A stretch of 64,000 nt of DNA from Acetobacter suratthaniensis. GTDB taxonomy: Bacteria; Pseudomonadota; Alphaproteobacteria; Acetobacterales; Acetobacteraceae. Location of the stretch: contig NZ_JAFVMG010000013.1 in NCBI RefSeq assembly GCF_017377745.1, positions 1 to 64,000 on the forward strand, written 5' to 3'. The position numbers and the translations under genes are program-made. Position 1 is the first letter of the stretch; every line of letters begins with the position of its first letter. The notes under the pieces are model-generated. The model saw nothing but the letters and a program-made list of their open reading frames with translations, was not told the origin of the DNA and made no database searches. Of this stretch, positions 17,821-26,332 are shown one piece after another.

Positions 17821-18162
17821 TTAGGCGGAATATGTCTCCGCCTCCTTAGCAATTGCAGAGAAACTTCTGATTGGTACCTCATGTGCTGGGAATTTTGCGA
17901 CAATCTCCAGTTCTCCGCCCATCGCCTCGATGTAGCTGCGGAGCGTGCTGATATACATGTCAGTACGCTTTTCCATTTTTGCGACGGACGCCTGGTTCAC
18001 CCCAAGGAGTGCCGCGATCTGCTTCTGCGACATCACTTGAGCACGCCGCAGTTCTGCCAGATCCATGGCATCCGATATAGCGCGTGCCTTGAGAGCGGCT
18101 CTTTCGCGGGCCTCTGGGGACAGTTTTTCCGCCAGAGAGGCCAGTGACTTACGGTTTGTCAT
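17821..18162 (-). CDS. higA: HigA-type XRE antitoxin
   Basis: A 113-residue protein with a helix-turn-helix of the XRE type at about residues 48-100 (MSQKQIAALLGVNQASVAKMEKR). A leading helix (SPEARERAALKARAISDAMDL) and a short C-terminal part follow the HigA pattern. The ATG at 18162 is inside the end of the toxin gene (14-base overlap), giving the toxin-first order usual for HigBA. It probably neutralises the toxin and binds the palindrome at 18530. Confidence 0.85.
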   Translation of the reverse strand: MTNRKSLASLAEKLSPEARERAALKARAISDAMDLAELRRAQVMSQKQIAALLGVNQASVAKMEKRTDMYISTLRSYIEAMGGELEIVAKFPAHEVPIRSFSAIAKEAETYSA

Positions 18163-18517
18163 GTCGCGTCTCCTGTTCCAGTTCCTGCAGGTGCGTGTCG
18201 TACAAGCTGTCCGCCACCGGCACCAGATTGACGTAAAAGCGGTCGTCGCCCGTCTTATCACCGCCGATAAGTAGTATCGCGGCACGGCGTGGATCAAAAG
18301 CATAGAAGATACGAAGTGGTTTTCCTCCGCTCTGAACCCTCAATTCACGCATGTGACTGTGTCGCGCGCCCTTTATGCCAGACGACATCGGATGCCTAAG
18401 GTTAGGACCGCGTTGCTCCAGAAGAAGGCCAGACGAGTAAACGTCCTCCTGCTCACTGCTGGAAAGCGAGTCAAACCAGAGTTCGAACTCGTTGGTATGT
18501 TCGACCAGCCACGTCAT
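18149..18517 (-). CDS. higB: HigB/RelE-type mRNA interferase toxin
   Basis: A 122-residue RelE-superfamily toxin of the Gp49/HigB type. Typical parts are EFELWFDSLSSSEQEDVYSS at the N terminus, GARHSHMRELRVQSGGKPLRIFYAFDPRR in the core and LIGGDKTGDDRFY near the end. Such toxins cut mRNA on the ribosome. It precedes its antitoxin and follows a near-perfect palindrome at 18530-18549. Confidence 0.88.
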   Translation of the reverse strand: MTWLVEHTNEFELWFDSLSSSEQEDVYSSGLLLEQRGPNLRHPMSSGIKGARHSHMRELRVQSGGKPLRIFYAFDPRRAAILLIGGDKTGDDRFYVNLVPVADSLYDTHLQELEQETRHDKP

Positions 18518-18529
18518 GGACTACAGCAT

Positions 18530-18549
18530 ATATGCCCTCTAGGGCATAT
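18530..18549. promoter_or_regulatory. Palindromic operator of higBA
   Basis: ATATGCCCT at 18530-18538 and AGGGCATAT at 18541-18549, with two bases between. The perfect 9-base arms sit 13 bases before the higB start on the minus strand, overlapping the expected -10 region. It is a probable HigA autoregulation site. Confidence 0.7.
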
Positions 18550-18574
18550 TCAAGTAGCAGTTCGGGTCAATGCG

Positions 18575-18756
18575 TCACGCCCGCATCATACCATCGGATC
18601 GGGGATCGCGCGTATATTCCGCGGCAATATTACCCTTGCGATCGACAATTCCCATACGCTTTAGCGCCGCACGGGGGCCGCTTTGCTTTTTGTATTGGCG
18701 TCGGTCTGTTTCTTGATTGCTTCAAGCACTGCCTGTCGGGTGTCAGCTTTCATCAT
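18575..18756 (-). pseudogene. Frameshifted small gene (about 58 residues if repaired)
   Basis: On the minus strand ATG at 18756 opens a 31-codon frame (MKADTRQAVLEAIKKQ part) that stops at 18661. Adding one C to the five-C run near 18672-18676 would continue it as PRAALKRMGIVDRKGNIAAE and on to a stop at 18575. The joined product has the look of common small alphaproteobacterial proteins ending in a KxMGIxxxxGxxxxxY motif. Whether this is a real frameshift or a sequencing error cannot be told here. It follows the small frame at 18774-18941 in the same direction. Confidence 0.4.
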
Positions 18757-18773
18757 GCGGCGCGCAGGTCGTC

Positions 18774-18941
18774 CTAGTCATCTGAGGATCGCTCACGCAA
18801 AGTTCTGGCCGCCCGACGATTCAGGTGTTCTGACAACAAAGCCGCCAGCGTGGACTGCAATGGCGGCTGTCGCGTCTCGGGTATTGGGGATAGTCGTTCA
18901 CCAGTATTGGACGTACCGGAAACCTCGGGGGCAGCACACAT
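18774..18941 (-). CDS. Small unknown protein (55 residues)
   Basis: A 55-residue frame with a good ribosome-binding site (GGAG seven bases before ATG 18941). It lies about 47 bases downstream of a transfer-regulon motif on the same strand. The product starts MCAAPEVSGTSNTG and ends in a basic helix (ALLSEHLNRRAARTLRERSS). No family is recognised. The promoter motif and ribosome-binding site argue that it is expressed with the transfer genes. A 8-base inverted repeat, CTCCATAC/GTATGGAG (18949-18956 and 18990-18997), frames its leader. Confidence 0.45.
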   Translation of the reverse strand: MCAAPEVSGTSNTGERLSPIPETRQPPLQSTLAALLSEHLNRRAARTLRERSSDD

Positions 18942-18987
18942 AAAAAAACTCCATACAATCAGGGCAGGCGATTGCCTTCTTCCCGAT

Positions 18988-19013
18988 CAGTATGGAGCTT
19001 TCGGTTGTGACGG
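18988..19013 (-). promoter_or_regulatory. Transfer-regulon promoter motif (minus strand, 18941 gene)
   Basis: Read on the minus strand: CCGTCACAAC (19013-19004), 10 bases, ATACTG (18993-18988). It faces the small genes 18941-18575. It was not expected from large genes, yet a small frame with a good ribosome-binding site starts right after it. Confidence 0.65.
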
Positions 19014-19020
19014 GGTTGCC

Positions 19021-19311
19021 TCAGAAAGTACCCGCGCGCCCTGCAACCTGTGAAACCGCCCATTTGGCGTGTTCATAGTCTGGGCGACTGCCTTGATCGG
19101 CCGGATCGTTGGGTCGGACGATAGTACCCTCACGCGAGGCGACAGAGGGCGACCAGTGCGCCGGGGATGAGCCATAAGACGCATAGGGATCATACTGCGC
19201 CTGACGCACCGGCGGTGGCTTGAGCGGCCTGTCGTTCGCGGAACGCAGATTCCCATGCGCACACCCGGAAAGCGCCAGCACGCAGACCAATAGGGGGAGA
19301 CGAACTCTCAC
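19021..19311 (-). CDS. Small lipoprotein of the transfer operon
   Basis: A 96-residue predicted lipoprotein: signal sequence MRVRLPLLVCVLALSGC with lipobox LSGC and modified Cys at residue 17. The mature part is short, polar and Pro/Ser/Tyr rich (DPYASYGSSPAHW) without recognised domains. It is the last gene of the dotA operon and overlaps the coiled-coil gene by four bases. A role in the outer-membrane part of the channel or in entry exclusion is possible but not shown. Confidence 0.65.
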   Translation of the reverse strand: MRVRLPLLVCVLALSGCAHGNLRSANDRPLKPPPVRQAQYDPYASYGSSPAHWSPSVASREGTIVRPNDPADQGSRPDYEHAKWAVSQVAGRAGTF

Positions 19312-19757
19312 GCCTGCTGTGCGTTCAGTTCTGCCTCAAGGGCAGTAATCAGCGCCACAGCGTTGCCCGGCTGAGCTTTAATGGTGTTTAGACACGCGAC
19401 GAGCTTATTAGATTTTCTCACGAGCTTGTTGTATTTTTCAACACGCTCATTGAACTCATCATCCCGCAGTTTTTTCTCCGTCCGCAGCGCTTCCTGCGAT
19501 TGCTCAAGCTGCTGTCGCAGATCGGCCGAAACCTGCTCTTCTTGGTCCCAGCCAACTCTCATTTTGCGACCCCAAGCTTGCCACTCAGCAAGCTGTTTCT
19601 GGAGATTGAAAGCCGTGACCTGCCACTGGTTGGCAATCTGCACCTGCTGGGCAAGTGCTGACACCGCGTGGTTCTGCTGTTCCAGATCATTAGCCACCCG
19701 CCGGAGTGACCCGCGAATACCACCTAATGCACCGGCATTTACAAAATCACTGCACAT
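19308..19757 (-). CDS. Coiled-coil protein downstream of dotA
   Basis: Not recognised. The 149-residue product has no signal peptide or membrane helix and is predicted to be a long coiled coil. Heptad-like stretches run from about residue 20 to 120 (VANDLEQQNHAVSALAQQVQ, DLRQQLEQSQEALRTEKKL, ERVEKYNKLVRKSNKLVACL). It starts 11 bases after the dotA stop. Position suggests a cytoplasmic accessory of the channel or exclusion. Confidence 0.6.
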   Translation of the reverse strand: MCSDFVNAGALGGIRGSLRRVANDLEQQNHAVSALAQQVQIANQWQVTAFNLQKQLAEWQAWGRKMRVGWDQEEQVSADLRQQLEQSQEALRTEKKLRDDEFNERVEKYNKLVRKSNKLVACLNTIKAQPGNAVALITALEAELNAQQA

Positions 19758-19768
19758 GGGTCAGGCCC

Positions 19769-22069
19769 TCAAACATCGGTCTGTGTAATCGGCCGCACCT
19801 GTGCTGCCGTTGTCGTGTCCATTGCTGGAAGTGTACCACCAGAACGCCCCCCTCCACCACTTTTTTTTGCCTCGTCTTTCAATCCTTCGAGATACTGTGT
19901 GCCAATCTGTCGCCCTGTATCGGCCCCCTGCTGTACCGGCCGGGTCGCGGATTTCTCGAAGTCTTCCGCATCCACACGGCTGGCCGCACCAAACCCGACC
20001 ATGGAGGCCATATGATGTGGCAATGTCGTAATCAGCCGGAAGGATAATGTCGCGGTGGTCATCTCCATGGCCGAATACATGATGATCATGGCAATCAGGC
20101 CCACCCAGTTATCGGTGAGATAGCCATGATCCAACGTAAAGGTGGTGGCGACCAGAAAGCTTTTCATCAGCAGCCAGGATATGGCGGAAAACACCGTGTA
20201 GCTGAACACCATGCCGATCACCATCATCGACGGCCGGAAGAGGATGGTGAACAGCACCTCATAACCCCGCACACCTTTGCCGTGGATGCCATCGCCTGAG
20301 AACGTCATATGGGCGAGGAACCACAGAGGCGCATAGGCGACAGCCTCGACAACCAGCAGGAACCAGCCCGTAACGCCCGCAATCCAATACAGATAGGGCA
20401 TCATCGGCAGGACATAGGCCAGCGTGATCCCAGAGGTGAGCAGGAACAGACAGGCGGTAAAAATCACGGGTAGCAGGCGGGTAATCGTTCCGCTCAGAAA
20501 GGTCGCCACCGCGGCCGCGGCCGCGGCCGCACCTTCCCACTGGCCGGTGACGAAGGACACAATACCCGCGCCGACATCGACAGAAACACTTCCGGCTGCC
20601 ACTGACAGCGCAATGGCGGTCAGCGCCAGATGGATGAGAAGATGTCCCATACCGATCATGGCCCCAAGCGGATCCACCCAGTCCGAGCCAGAACTCCCCA
20701 TAACCAGATGGTTCATGATGAGTTCCAGCGTGCCAGGGCCGAAGTTCAGGTAATTCAGCACCTTCGTCCAGATCGCCGTGCTGTCTGAAGAGACATGGGC
20801 ATTGGCATACAGTCGCGGCGATGTGCTGTTTGGTGTGGGCGCATCGGCGGTCTGGAGTGCTGCATCCATTTTACCGAGATAGCTGGACACACTTTTGATG
20901 AAAGGTTGCAAATCCTGCCCAAGATATGGACCTGTGCCCGCCCATGAGGGTGCTACGACGGCAGGCGTGATCGAGGATACAGAAATAACTTCCGCGTTCA
21001 GGCGGGAAATTTCGAGATAGTAAGCCCCAAGCCCGGTCCAGCCGAGGGAGCGAAGCTCTGAGGTCGCGGAATTATCGCTCGCCGATGACCCGGCCGCGTT
21101 ACGGACGGCTGAGACCACACTGGAGGCGATGGTTGTGAGCTGGCCATTGAGGTAATTCGTCTGCGCTACGAACACCGAGTTGAGCGTGCCAAGCGTGGCA
21201 ATATCCCGGGTTTCCCAGAGAGAGGTTATGGTGTTCTGCAAACCGGAGCGGATATTGGTGGTCAGCGTTTTGAGGGACTCAATCTGCTGGCTACTGACCT
21301 CGCTGAAATCAATGCTCTGATATTCGGTGGTGGTTGCCGTCCTCACGGGCGTGCTGATGGACACCAGCCCGCAGGTCGGCATGGCTGAGCCATTGCCGTT
21401 CGCCATGTTGTAGGAGATGGAGACCGTGCCGTTGCCATCATCAATGATAGCCGGCTCGGGAACGAGGTCAGGGTTATTGGACGCCTTGTTGATCAGCGCC
21501 CGGCAGATCTCGCTCTCCATGACGCCCAGGACAACCTGACGTGATCCCGGGATTATGGGCGTTGCCAGAGGCAGGGCCTGAGGCCCCACCGCGTCCATGA
21601 CGACATTTTCTTCGATCACCGCCATGCCGATCGACGCCTTGGCGAAATTGACGATCAGGTTCTGGCCAAGAGAAAAGCCGTTGAGCACGGGGAGTAGCAT
21701 GATAACGCTGGCGACGCCGCGAATAGGCACCCAGCCATTGAAACTGGCGGAGAAGACTTTTCCGGTTTCAGCGGTTTTGTGGATCTGCGCCAGGATGGAA
21801 TACAGGATCCAGAACGCCGCCATAATGGCGACAAACGAGGTAAACCATTGCAGGAGCGTGCCGGTTGCGGTTTGCGCGGTGCCGTCCATAGGGAACAGGC
21901 TGTCGAGAACGCGCGAAGACCAGTCGTTTCCTCCTGTCAGGTCGGCCCAGCTGACGCTCTCAAAGCCGCTCGCAGCATAGGCTGGCCCTGCATGAAGCAG
22001 GACCAGCCCTCCCAGAAATGCCGCCAGAACGCATGACGGCCGCCGCGCCATTTTGGACACACCGCGCAT
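19769..22069 (-). CDS. traY: DotA/TraY-type polytopic inner-membrane protein
   Basis: A 766-residue membrane protein of the DotA/TraY family. A signal-like N terminus (ending near AGPAYAAS) is followed by a hydrophobic helix (about 75-95), a second region near 120-145, and a long periplasmic domain (about 160-470). A cluster of about six helices follows (470-700), including VLPMMPYLYWIAGVTGWFLL, a hallmark region. The C-terminal tail is polar. DotA/TraY is required for DNA transfer and in IncI systems is linked to entry exclusion. The Ala-rich run in the middle comes from an in-frame GGCCGC repeat at 20511-20531. It begins three bases after the upstream stop. Confidence 0.88.
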   Translation of the reverse strand: MRGVSKMARRPSCVLAAFLGGLVLLHAGPAYAASGFESVSWADLTGGNDWSSRVLDSLFPMDGTAQTATGTLLQWFTSFVAIMAAFWILYSILAQIHKTAETGKVFSASFNGWVPIRGVASVIMLLPVLNGFSLGQNLIVNFAKASIGMAVIEENVVMDAVGPQALPLATPIIPGSRQVVLGVMESEICRALINKASNNPDLVPEPAIIDDGNGTVSISYNMANGNGSAMPTCGLVSISTPVRTATTTEYQSIDFSEVSSQQIESLKTLTTNIRSGLQNTITSLWETRDIATLGTLNSVFVAQTNYLNGQLTTIASSVVSAVRNAAGSSASDNSATSELRSLGWTGLGAYYLEISRLNAEVISVSSITPAVVAPSWAGTGPYLGQDLQPFIKSVSSYLGKMDAALQTADAPTPNSTSPRLYANAHVSSDSTAIWTKVLNYLNFGPGTLELIMNHLVMGSSGSDWVDPLGAMIGMGHLLIHLALTAIALSVAAGSVSVDVGAGIVSFVTGQWEGAAAAAAAVATFLSGTITRLLPVIFTACLFLLTSGITLAYVLPMMPYLYWIAGVTGWFLLVVEAVAYAPLWFLAHMTFSGDGIHGKGVRGYEVLFTILFRPSMMVIGMVFSYTVFSAISWLLMKSFLVATTFTLDHGYLTDNWVGLIAMIIMYSAMEMTTATLSFRLITTLPHHMASMVGFGAASRVDAEDFEKSATRPVQQGADTGRQIGTQYLEGLKDEAKKSGGGGRSGGTLPAMDTTTAAQVRPITQTDV

Positions 22070-22072
22070 GGC

Positions 22073-24010
22073 TCAGGCCCCCATGGACGGGCTGGTGTCG
22101 CGGCCCTGCTCACGTCCCTGGGTGTGAGCCAAAAAACGCGCCTTTACCTTCTCCATGAGCCGTTCGAGCGCACCGCCGATACTTTTGATGAGGCTTTGCC
22201 CCGCATCACGGCCGGGCACATCTTCCATATCCTTGGCCTTATTACCAACCCGCTCTTCAAGCTGTATGACGGACTCTGCCTGCGCTGCCCCCCGCTCAGC
22301 AGCCTCGCTCTGGAGTGAGCCAAGATTGCGCCGCATATCTTGCAAGGTGTTTGCCAGATCGTTGTAAGGCTTGCCGACACGCTCGTCGGACAGCCGCAAT
22401 TTGGTGAACTCCTGCCACAGACCATGATGCTTGCCGCCCTCCCCCATGCTGGCCATCAGTTCTGCGGGTTCGAGCCCTTCCTGCCGAGCGGTGTCTTTCA
22501 TTTTCTGGAAGAAAGGTGCCGCTGCCTGTTTGAGGTCCTGATAATGCTGATCAGCCATACGGATATTGCCGTCCACCGTGGCGACCAGACTGTTGATCCG
22601 CCGTTGGTCAGACGCGGCCCCCTGATTGGCAAGCCATGATTTGGCAAAATTACCCACCTTGGAGACGGCATGCCCCGCCAGACTGGCGGTAGCAGCCTGC
22701 GCCGGTTGGGTGGCAGGTTGTGCCTGAGCGGAGGCTTGTGTTTGCTGTTCTTGCCCCGCCTCAGGTTCCACCTCTTTAGTCTGTGTCTGCTTCTGGGTTT
22801 TCGTTTGCCCCGTCTGCCTGTTGGCCTGCTCCGCCTGTTTCGGCTGCTGCTGGGTTCCTTGCTGCTGCTCAGGAGGCCTGTTCTGGGCTTCTTGCTGGTT
22901 GTTCATGTCTCTGTTGCGGATATCTTCTTCCTGATCTTGCGACATCCCTGCCTGCACAGCCTCCTCCCCGGCAGTCTGGCTGGCCTCCTGTGCAGACTGC
23001 GTAGCCTGAGCCTCCGGCTCCCCTCTCGTCGCATCGACTGTTTCGTCGGCACGGGACGAAGGGGCACCGTCGCCATCATTAAACGGAATATTCATCTCCG
23101 CATGTCCGGCCGACTGATTGTCGTAGTCCATGTCCTGCCCGCTGGCAGGACGTCCCGGCTCAACAGCCTCCTGTCGCGTTTCAGCCGCCGCCTCATGAGC
23201 GGTCGCCTGCGTGGTGCTTTCGGCAACAACGCTGCCGGCAACCGGCGACACCGGTTCCGCAACGCTTTCCATACCGGGCGGTGTTAGCTGCGCGGCATGA
23301 TCAGCGCTCATCCCGCGTGCGGCCAGTTCTTCGGCAGTCAGTTCATTGTCTCCCGCGACAACGAAGGACGGGGCCTCTTCGCGCTGCCCCAGATCCGCAA
23401 CGCTGGGCTCGATCTGGGCAACGCTCTCTGAGGCAATTTCAGGTGCGCCAACGGATGCCGATGGCGCCACGGCTGGCGCAGCCTGAGGGGCAGGAACAGG
23501 AGAAGGCTGTGGTGCGGTGACGACACCGGCCTGAGCTGCTCTGGCCTCAAGAGCGTTCACCCCCGCAGAAATCAGAAAAGAGGTCTGCTGCTCCGCAGGC
23601 AAACCGCCCAGCTCCACGCTGGCATTACGAATATCCGCGACAAGCTGGCGATCGCCCATGGCAGCGGTCTGCTGGAGCATGGAAGCCATCTGCGGGTTAC
23701 TCATACCGGGATACTGGCCCGCCATCGCATTCAGTCCCGCATGGAGAAGCGGCGACACCTGCACCACCTGTCCCGTACCGCTAAATTTCGGCCAGTCCTG
23801 CATGAGCCATGCAACATGGGTGGCGAATTTCGGATCGTTCTCCAAGGAGGGATCGGCTTCGAGTTGCTCCTGCAGGTCCTTGAGACGATCCGCCAGCCCG
23901 CGCTGGTCTTCCGACACGGATTGCTGCTGCTGCGCCATCGCCTGCAGCACGCCACTCATGGTTGAGGATGGGGTCGCCGTGGGCTGCACGGCCGAGAGTG
24001 TTTCGGACAT
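22073..24010 (-). CDS. Large Gln/Glu-rich protein of the transfer operon
   Basis: Not recognised. The 645-residue product has no signal peptide or membrane helix. The first 190 residues are helical (DQRGLADRLKDLQEQLEADP, VAWLMQDWPKF). The middle, about 200-440, is low-complexity and rich in Gln, Glu, Ala and Thr (QEAQNRPPEQQQGTQQQPKQ). The last 200 residues are again ordered, with GNFAKSWLANQGAASDQRRI, a helical bundle and a basic end. It lies between the TraW-like and DotA genes and has a good AAGGAAA ribosome-binding site. The disordered centre between two folded ends suits a scaffold or a secreted substrate. Function unknown. Confidence 0.65.
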   Translation of the reverse strand: MSETLSAVQPTATPSSTMSGVLQAMAQQQQSVSEDQRGLADRLKDLQEQLEADPSLENDPKFATHVAWLMQDWPKFSGTGQVVQVSPLLHAGLNAMAGQYPGMSNPQMASMLQQTAAMGDRQLVADIRNASVELGGLPAEQQTSFLISAGVNALEARAAQAGVVTAPQPSPVPAPQAAPAVAPSASVGAPEIASESVAQIEPSVADLGQREEAPSFVVAGDNELTAEELAARGMSADHAAQLTPPGMESVAEPVSPVAGSVVAESTTQATAHEAAAETRQEAVEPGRPASGQDMDYDNQSAGHAEMNIPFNDGDGAPSSRADETVDATRGEPEAQATQSAQEASQTAGEEAVQAGMSQDQEEDIRNRDMNNQQEAQNRPPEQQQGTQQQPKQAEQANRQTGQTKTQKQTQTKEVEPEAGQEQQTQASAQAQPATQPAQAATASLAGHAVSKVGNFAKSWLANQGAASDQRRINSLVATVDGNIRMADQHYQDLKQAAAPFFQKMKDTARQEGLEPAELMASMGEGGKHHGLWQEFTKLRLSDERVGKPYNDLANTLQDMRRNLGSLQSEAAERGAAQAESVIQLEERVGNKAKDMEDVPGRDAGQSLIKSIGGALERLMEKVKARFLAHTQGREQGRDTSPSMGA

Positions 24011-24027
24011 GGTGTTTCCTTATGTAT

Positions 24028-25200
24028 TTATGGATTGGGAACCGGCAGGGCGCCGGCAGAATGGCGACTGAGGGCCTCATCAGCCTCGATAGCGAGGCGT
24101 TTGGCCTCGGCCACGGCGGTCATTTCCTGTAGCTTGTAGGCGTTCCACAGCAGATAATTGCGCTGGGCGTCGAGCAGGGCGATCTGGATCAGAACGGACT
24201 TGTCAGACGACATGGCCTGCAGATCGGCCTGCCAGTCCGTACCGGAATACTTCCGGTTCACCTCCAGCTCGGTCTCCTCCCACGATGACCCCTTGTCGGT
24301 CACCGTAATCCCCTCACGCTGGGCTTCGGCTTTCTGGGCTGCTGTCAGCGTGACGGTCTCAGCGCGTTGGCTGAGCACATGATCGACAATCATGTGAGAC
24401 AGGTGCATCGCCGCATTATAGGAGCGGCGGAACGGCATGAGCTGCTGCCCCTGTGTCGAGGTAATCGCGCTGCCGCGCTGGGCGGCAGGAGCAACCGGTT
24501 CAATCAGGGTCACGGCATAGGCATTGGCCCGGTCAATCGCTTCCTGACCGGAATAAACAGGCGGCGTGAACAGGCTGGTTGCAGCCTCATCAGCACCTTT
24601 CATGGTGTCGCTGGCTATGGTGCAGAGACCAGCGTCAGCCTCAGCATCGTCGCAGTATTTGCCAAAATGCGCGTTATTGTTCGCCTGAGCCCCCTGCCCG
24701 CCGCCAGCCCATGACGGGGTGCCTTTTTCAGCTCGGGTGCGTGCGCCCTTGGCGACATCGAGCGCCACAGCGACATCATTGGACTGCCGCGCGGCTATGA
24801 CCTGCGCCTGTCCTCCTTCAAGGTTCAGACAGTCCTGACGATTGACCGCATGCAGGTCCTGTATTTCCGCGTGACGGACTTCTTTGGCGAGTAGGGCCTG
24901 CACCATGTTGTTGGCATCAGCAATCTGCTCCTGTGCGCCAACCTGCCCTTTGAGGTAATTGGTGATCTGGTTGATTCCCAGGCCCAGCTTGTCGTTCATA
25001 AGACCAAGAGTGCCGTTAATAACGCTCTTGGCGGTATTGGTAGCCGTGCTCAAGGCGGTCTGGGCTGTGGTGATCGCTGCCAGAATTGGCCCAATATCAA
25101 TGCCAAATGCCTGCGCCGGTACCGGAGCCGTAAACTGGCCGACCATAAAGGCGATAGTCAGCATAAGGGCGGCCACCAGCCGTGAAGGACGACGAGACAT
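24028..25200 (-). CDS. Secreted helical transfer protein (TraW/IcmX position)
   Basis: A 390-residue exported protein: signal peptide to about residue 32 (PVPAQAFG), then helices with periodic Thr/Ala/Leu (ILAAITTAQTALSTATNTAK). Two Cys pairs lie in the centre and the C-terminal half is charged and helical. In IncI and Dot/Icm systems a secreted TraW/IcmX protein is encoded next to dotA/traY, which this gene matches by order, size and signal peptide. Direct sequence recognition is weak, and a VirB5-like minor component is an alternative. Confidence 0.5.
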   Translation of the reverse strand: MSRRPSRLVAALMLTIAFMVGQFTAPVPAQAFGIDIGPILAAITTAQTALSTATNTAKSVINGTLGLMNDKLGLGINQITNYLKGQVGAQEQIADANNMVQALLAKEVRHAEIQDLHAVNRQDCLNLEGGQAQVIAARQSNDVAVALDVAKGARTRAEKGTPSWAGGGQGAQANNNAHFGKYCDDAEADAGLCTIASDTMKGADEAATSLFTPPVYSGQEAIDRANAYAVTLIEPVAPAAQRGSAITSTQGQQLMPFRRSYNAAMHLSHMIVDHVLSQRAETVTLTAAQKAEAQREGITVTDKGSSWEETELEVNRKYSGTDWQADLQAMSSDKSVLIQIALLDAQRNYLLWNAYKLQEMTAVAEAKRLAIEADEALSRHSAGALPVPNP

Positions 25201-25201
25201 A

Positions 25202-25756
25202 TCAGTCGCCTCCCAACAGACCGAACGCTTTTGCGGCGTCGCTCAGCGTGTATCCGTTTGGTAATTGTAGCGCGCTACCAACATCCCAGTGGTTCGTGCC
25301 GGTTCCATTGGTTCCGGTACTTATCAGCGTGTCACCGCCGCCCCCGAAATTTACCGTTGGGCAAACTGTCCCAGAACCCAACCCCAGATCGAAGTTCGTA
25401 TCCGGCCCGGTGAGCGTTAATCCACATTCTGAAGCGCCTTGCATGCTGCTCCATGCAGCGCTCACCTGAGAACAGATTTTGCCCGCTACTTTTCTGGCTA
25501 TTGCAGCTGGATCAAGTCCGTCCGATACCAGATCCATCCCCGTCCCATTGTAAAAGCTGTCGAGACAGGTGAACTTGGTCACTGACTGCGGCATCTGGAT
25601 CAGAGAGTCATCCGCCTTCATCTGAGCGGCTGCCCCGGTTGCTGCCGCCTGAACCAGCGCCTGACAACCTTCTGAGGCCGCTGAGGCGACACTGGTGGAA
25701 AGCATCAGACCAGCGAATGCGACAAGGGGCAGGCGTGGCGTAAGCCCCCTTTTCAT
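25202..25756 (-). CDS. Exported Cys-containing protein
   Basis: Not recognised. A 184-residue product with a strong signal peptide (MKRGLTPRLPLVAFAGLMLS, cleavage near ASAAS). The mature part has about five Cys residues and a Gly/Thr-rich C-terminal stretch (VNFGGGGDTLISTGTNGTGT). I chose the ATG at 25756 because the signal peptide starts there and it overlaps the previous stop (ATGA). Part of the dotA operon, so probably periplasmic and linked to transfer. Confidence 0.6.
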   Translation of the reverse strand: MKRGLTPRLPLVAFAGLMLSTSVASAASEGCQALVQAAATGAAAQMKADDSLIQMPQSVTKFTCLDSFYNGTGMDLVSDGLDPAAIARKVAGKICSQVSAAWSSMQGASECGLTLTGPDTNFDLGLGSGTVCPTVNFGGGGDTLISTGTNGTGTNHWDVGSALQLPNGYTLSDAAKAFGLLGGD

Positions 25757-25914
25757 GATGTCGCCTCCCCGGCTACCGCCGCAGGCGACACGACAGCAGC
25801 GGGAGGGGCATCCCCCGGAAAGGTAATGGGATCGAGAATACGTCTGGCATAGGCCGGAGTGAGCCATTGCGGCGTAGGCGAAGCCCTTGAGGCCTGGGAT
25901 TGAGGTGCGGTCAT
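25753..25914 (-). CDS. Small first gene of the dotA operon
   Basis: A 53-residue protein beginning MTAPQSQASRASPTPQW, Pro/Ala-rich, with one short helix (TPAYARRILDPI). A ribosome-binding site AAGGACAG lies just before the ATG and the stop overlaps the next start by four bases. It is the first frame after the regulon motif at 25943-25968, which supports expression. Function unknown. Confidence 0.5.
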   Translation of the reverse strand: MTAPQSQASRASPTPQWLTPAYARRILDPITFPGDAPPAAVVSPAAVAGEATS

Positions 25915-25942
25915 GATCTGTCCTTGTGAGGTTTCACAAAGC

Positions 25943-25968
25943 CAGTATGGGCTCATCCGTTGTGACGG
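25943..25968 (-). promoter_or_regulatory. Transfer-regulon promoter motif (minus strand, dotA operon)
   Basis: Read on the minus strand: CCGTCACAAC (25968-25959), 10 bases, ATACTG (25948-25943). It lies 29 bases before the ATG at 25914 and would drive the whole operon down to 19021. Confidence 0.7.
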
Positions 25969-26041
25969 CGGACGAGTGACCGAGAAGGACTACAAAGTAA
26001 GGCCGCTTTTATGATATGAACGAAGGAGAGGAGACTGGATC

Positions 26042-26332
26042 ATGCGCCCATCAGAAGTGCTAGCACTGCATCGTGACGCCGTTGTGCAACTGACGGCACG
26101 CTGGAATCTTACAAACCCTCGGGTGTTCGGCTCAGTTCTGAATTACCATGACAATGATCAAAGCGATCTGGATATTCTCGTTGATGCACCAAATGGTGCA
26201 ACATTGTTGGCTTTAGGCGGCCTGCAAAACGATCTCGAAGAGCTCCTTGGAGTGCGCGTTGATTTATTGACGCCTACTGAACTGCCCCTCAGATTTCGTG
26301 ACAAAGTTCTGGCTGAAGCCCGCCCAGTATGA
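26042..26332 (+). CDS. mntA: MntA-type nucleotidyltransferase antitoxin
   Basis: A 96-residue minimal nucleotidyltransferase. The motif GS-x(n)-DxD is seen as VFGSVLNYHDNDQSDLDILVD (about residues 29-49) and the third acidic residue as VDLLT. In HepT/MntA pairs this enzyme AMPylates the HEPN toxin and so silences it. GGAGAGGAG-like purines precede the ATG. The stop overlaps the hepT start (ATGA). Confidence 0.88.
   Translation: MRPSEVLALHRDAVVQLTARWNLTNPRVFGSVLNYHDNDQSDLDILVDAPNGATLLALGGLQNDLEELLGVRVDLLTPTELPLRFRDKVLAEARPV

Noticed and set aside
20511-20531. GGCCGC tandem repeat
   Set aside because: It encodes an in-frame Ala run within a membrane region of DotA and needs no further explanation.
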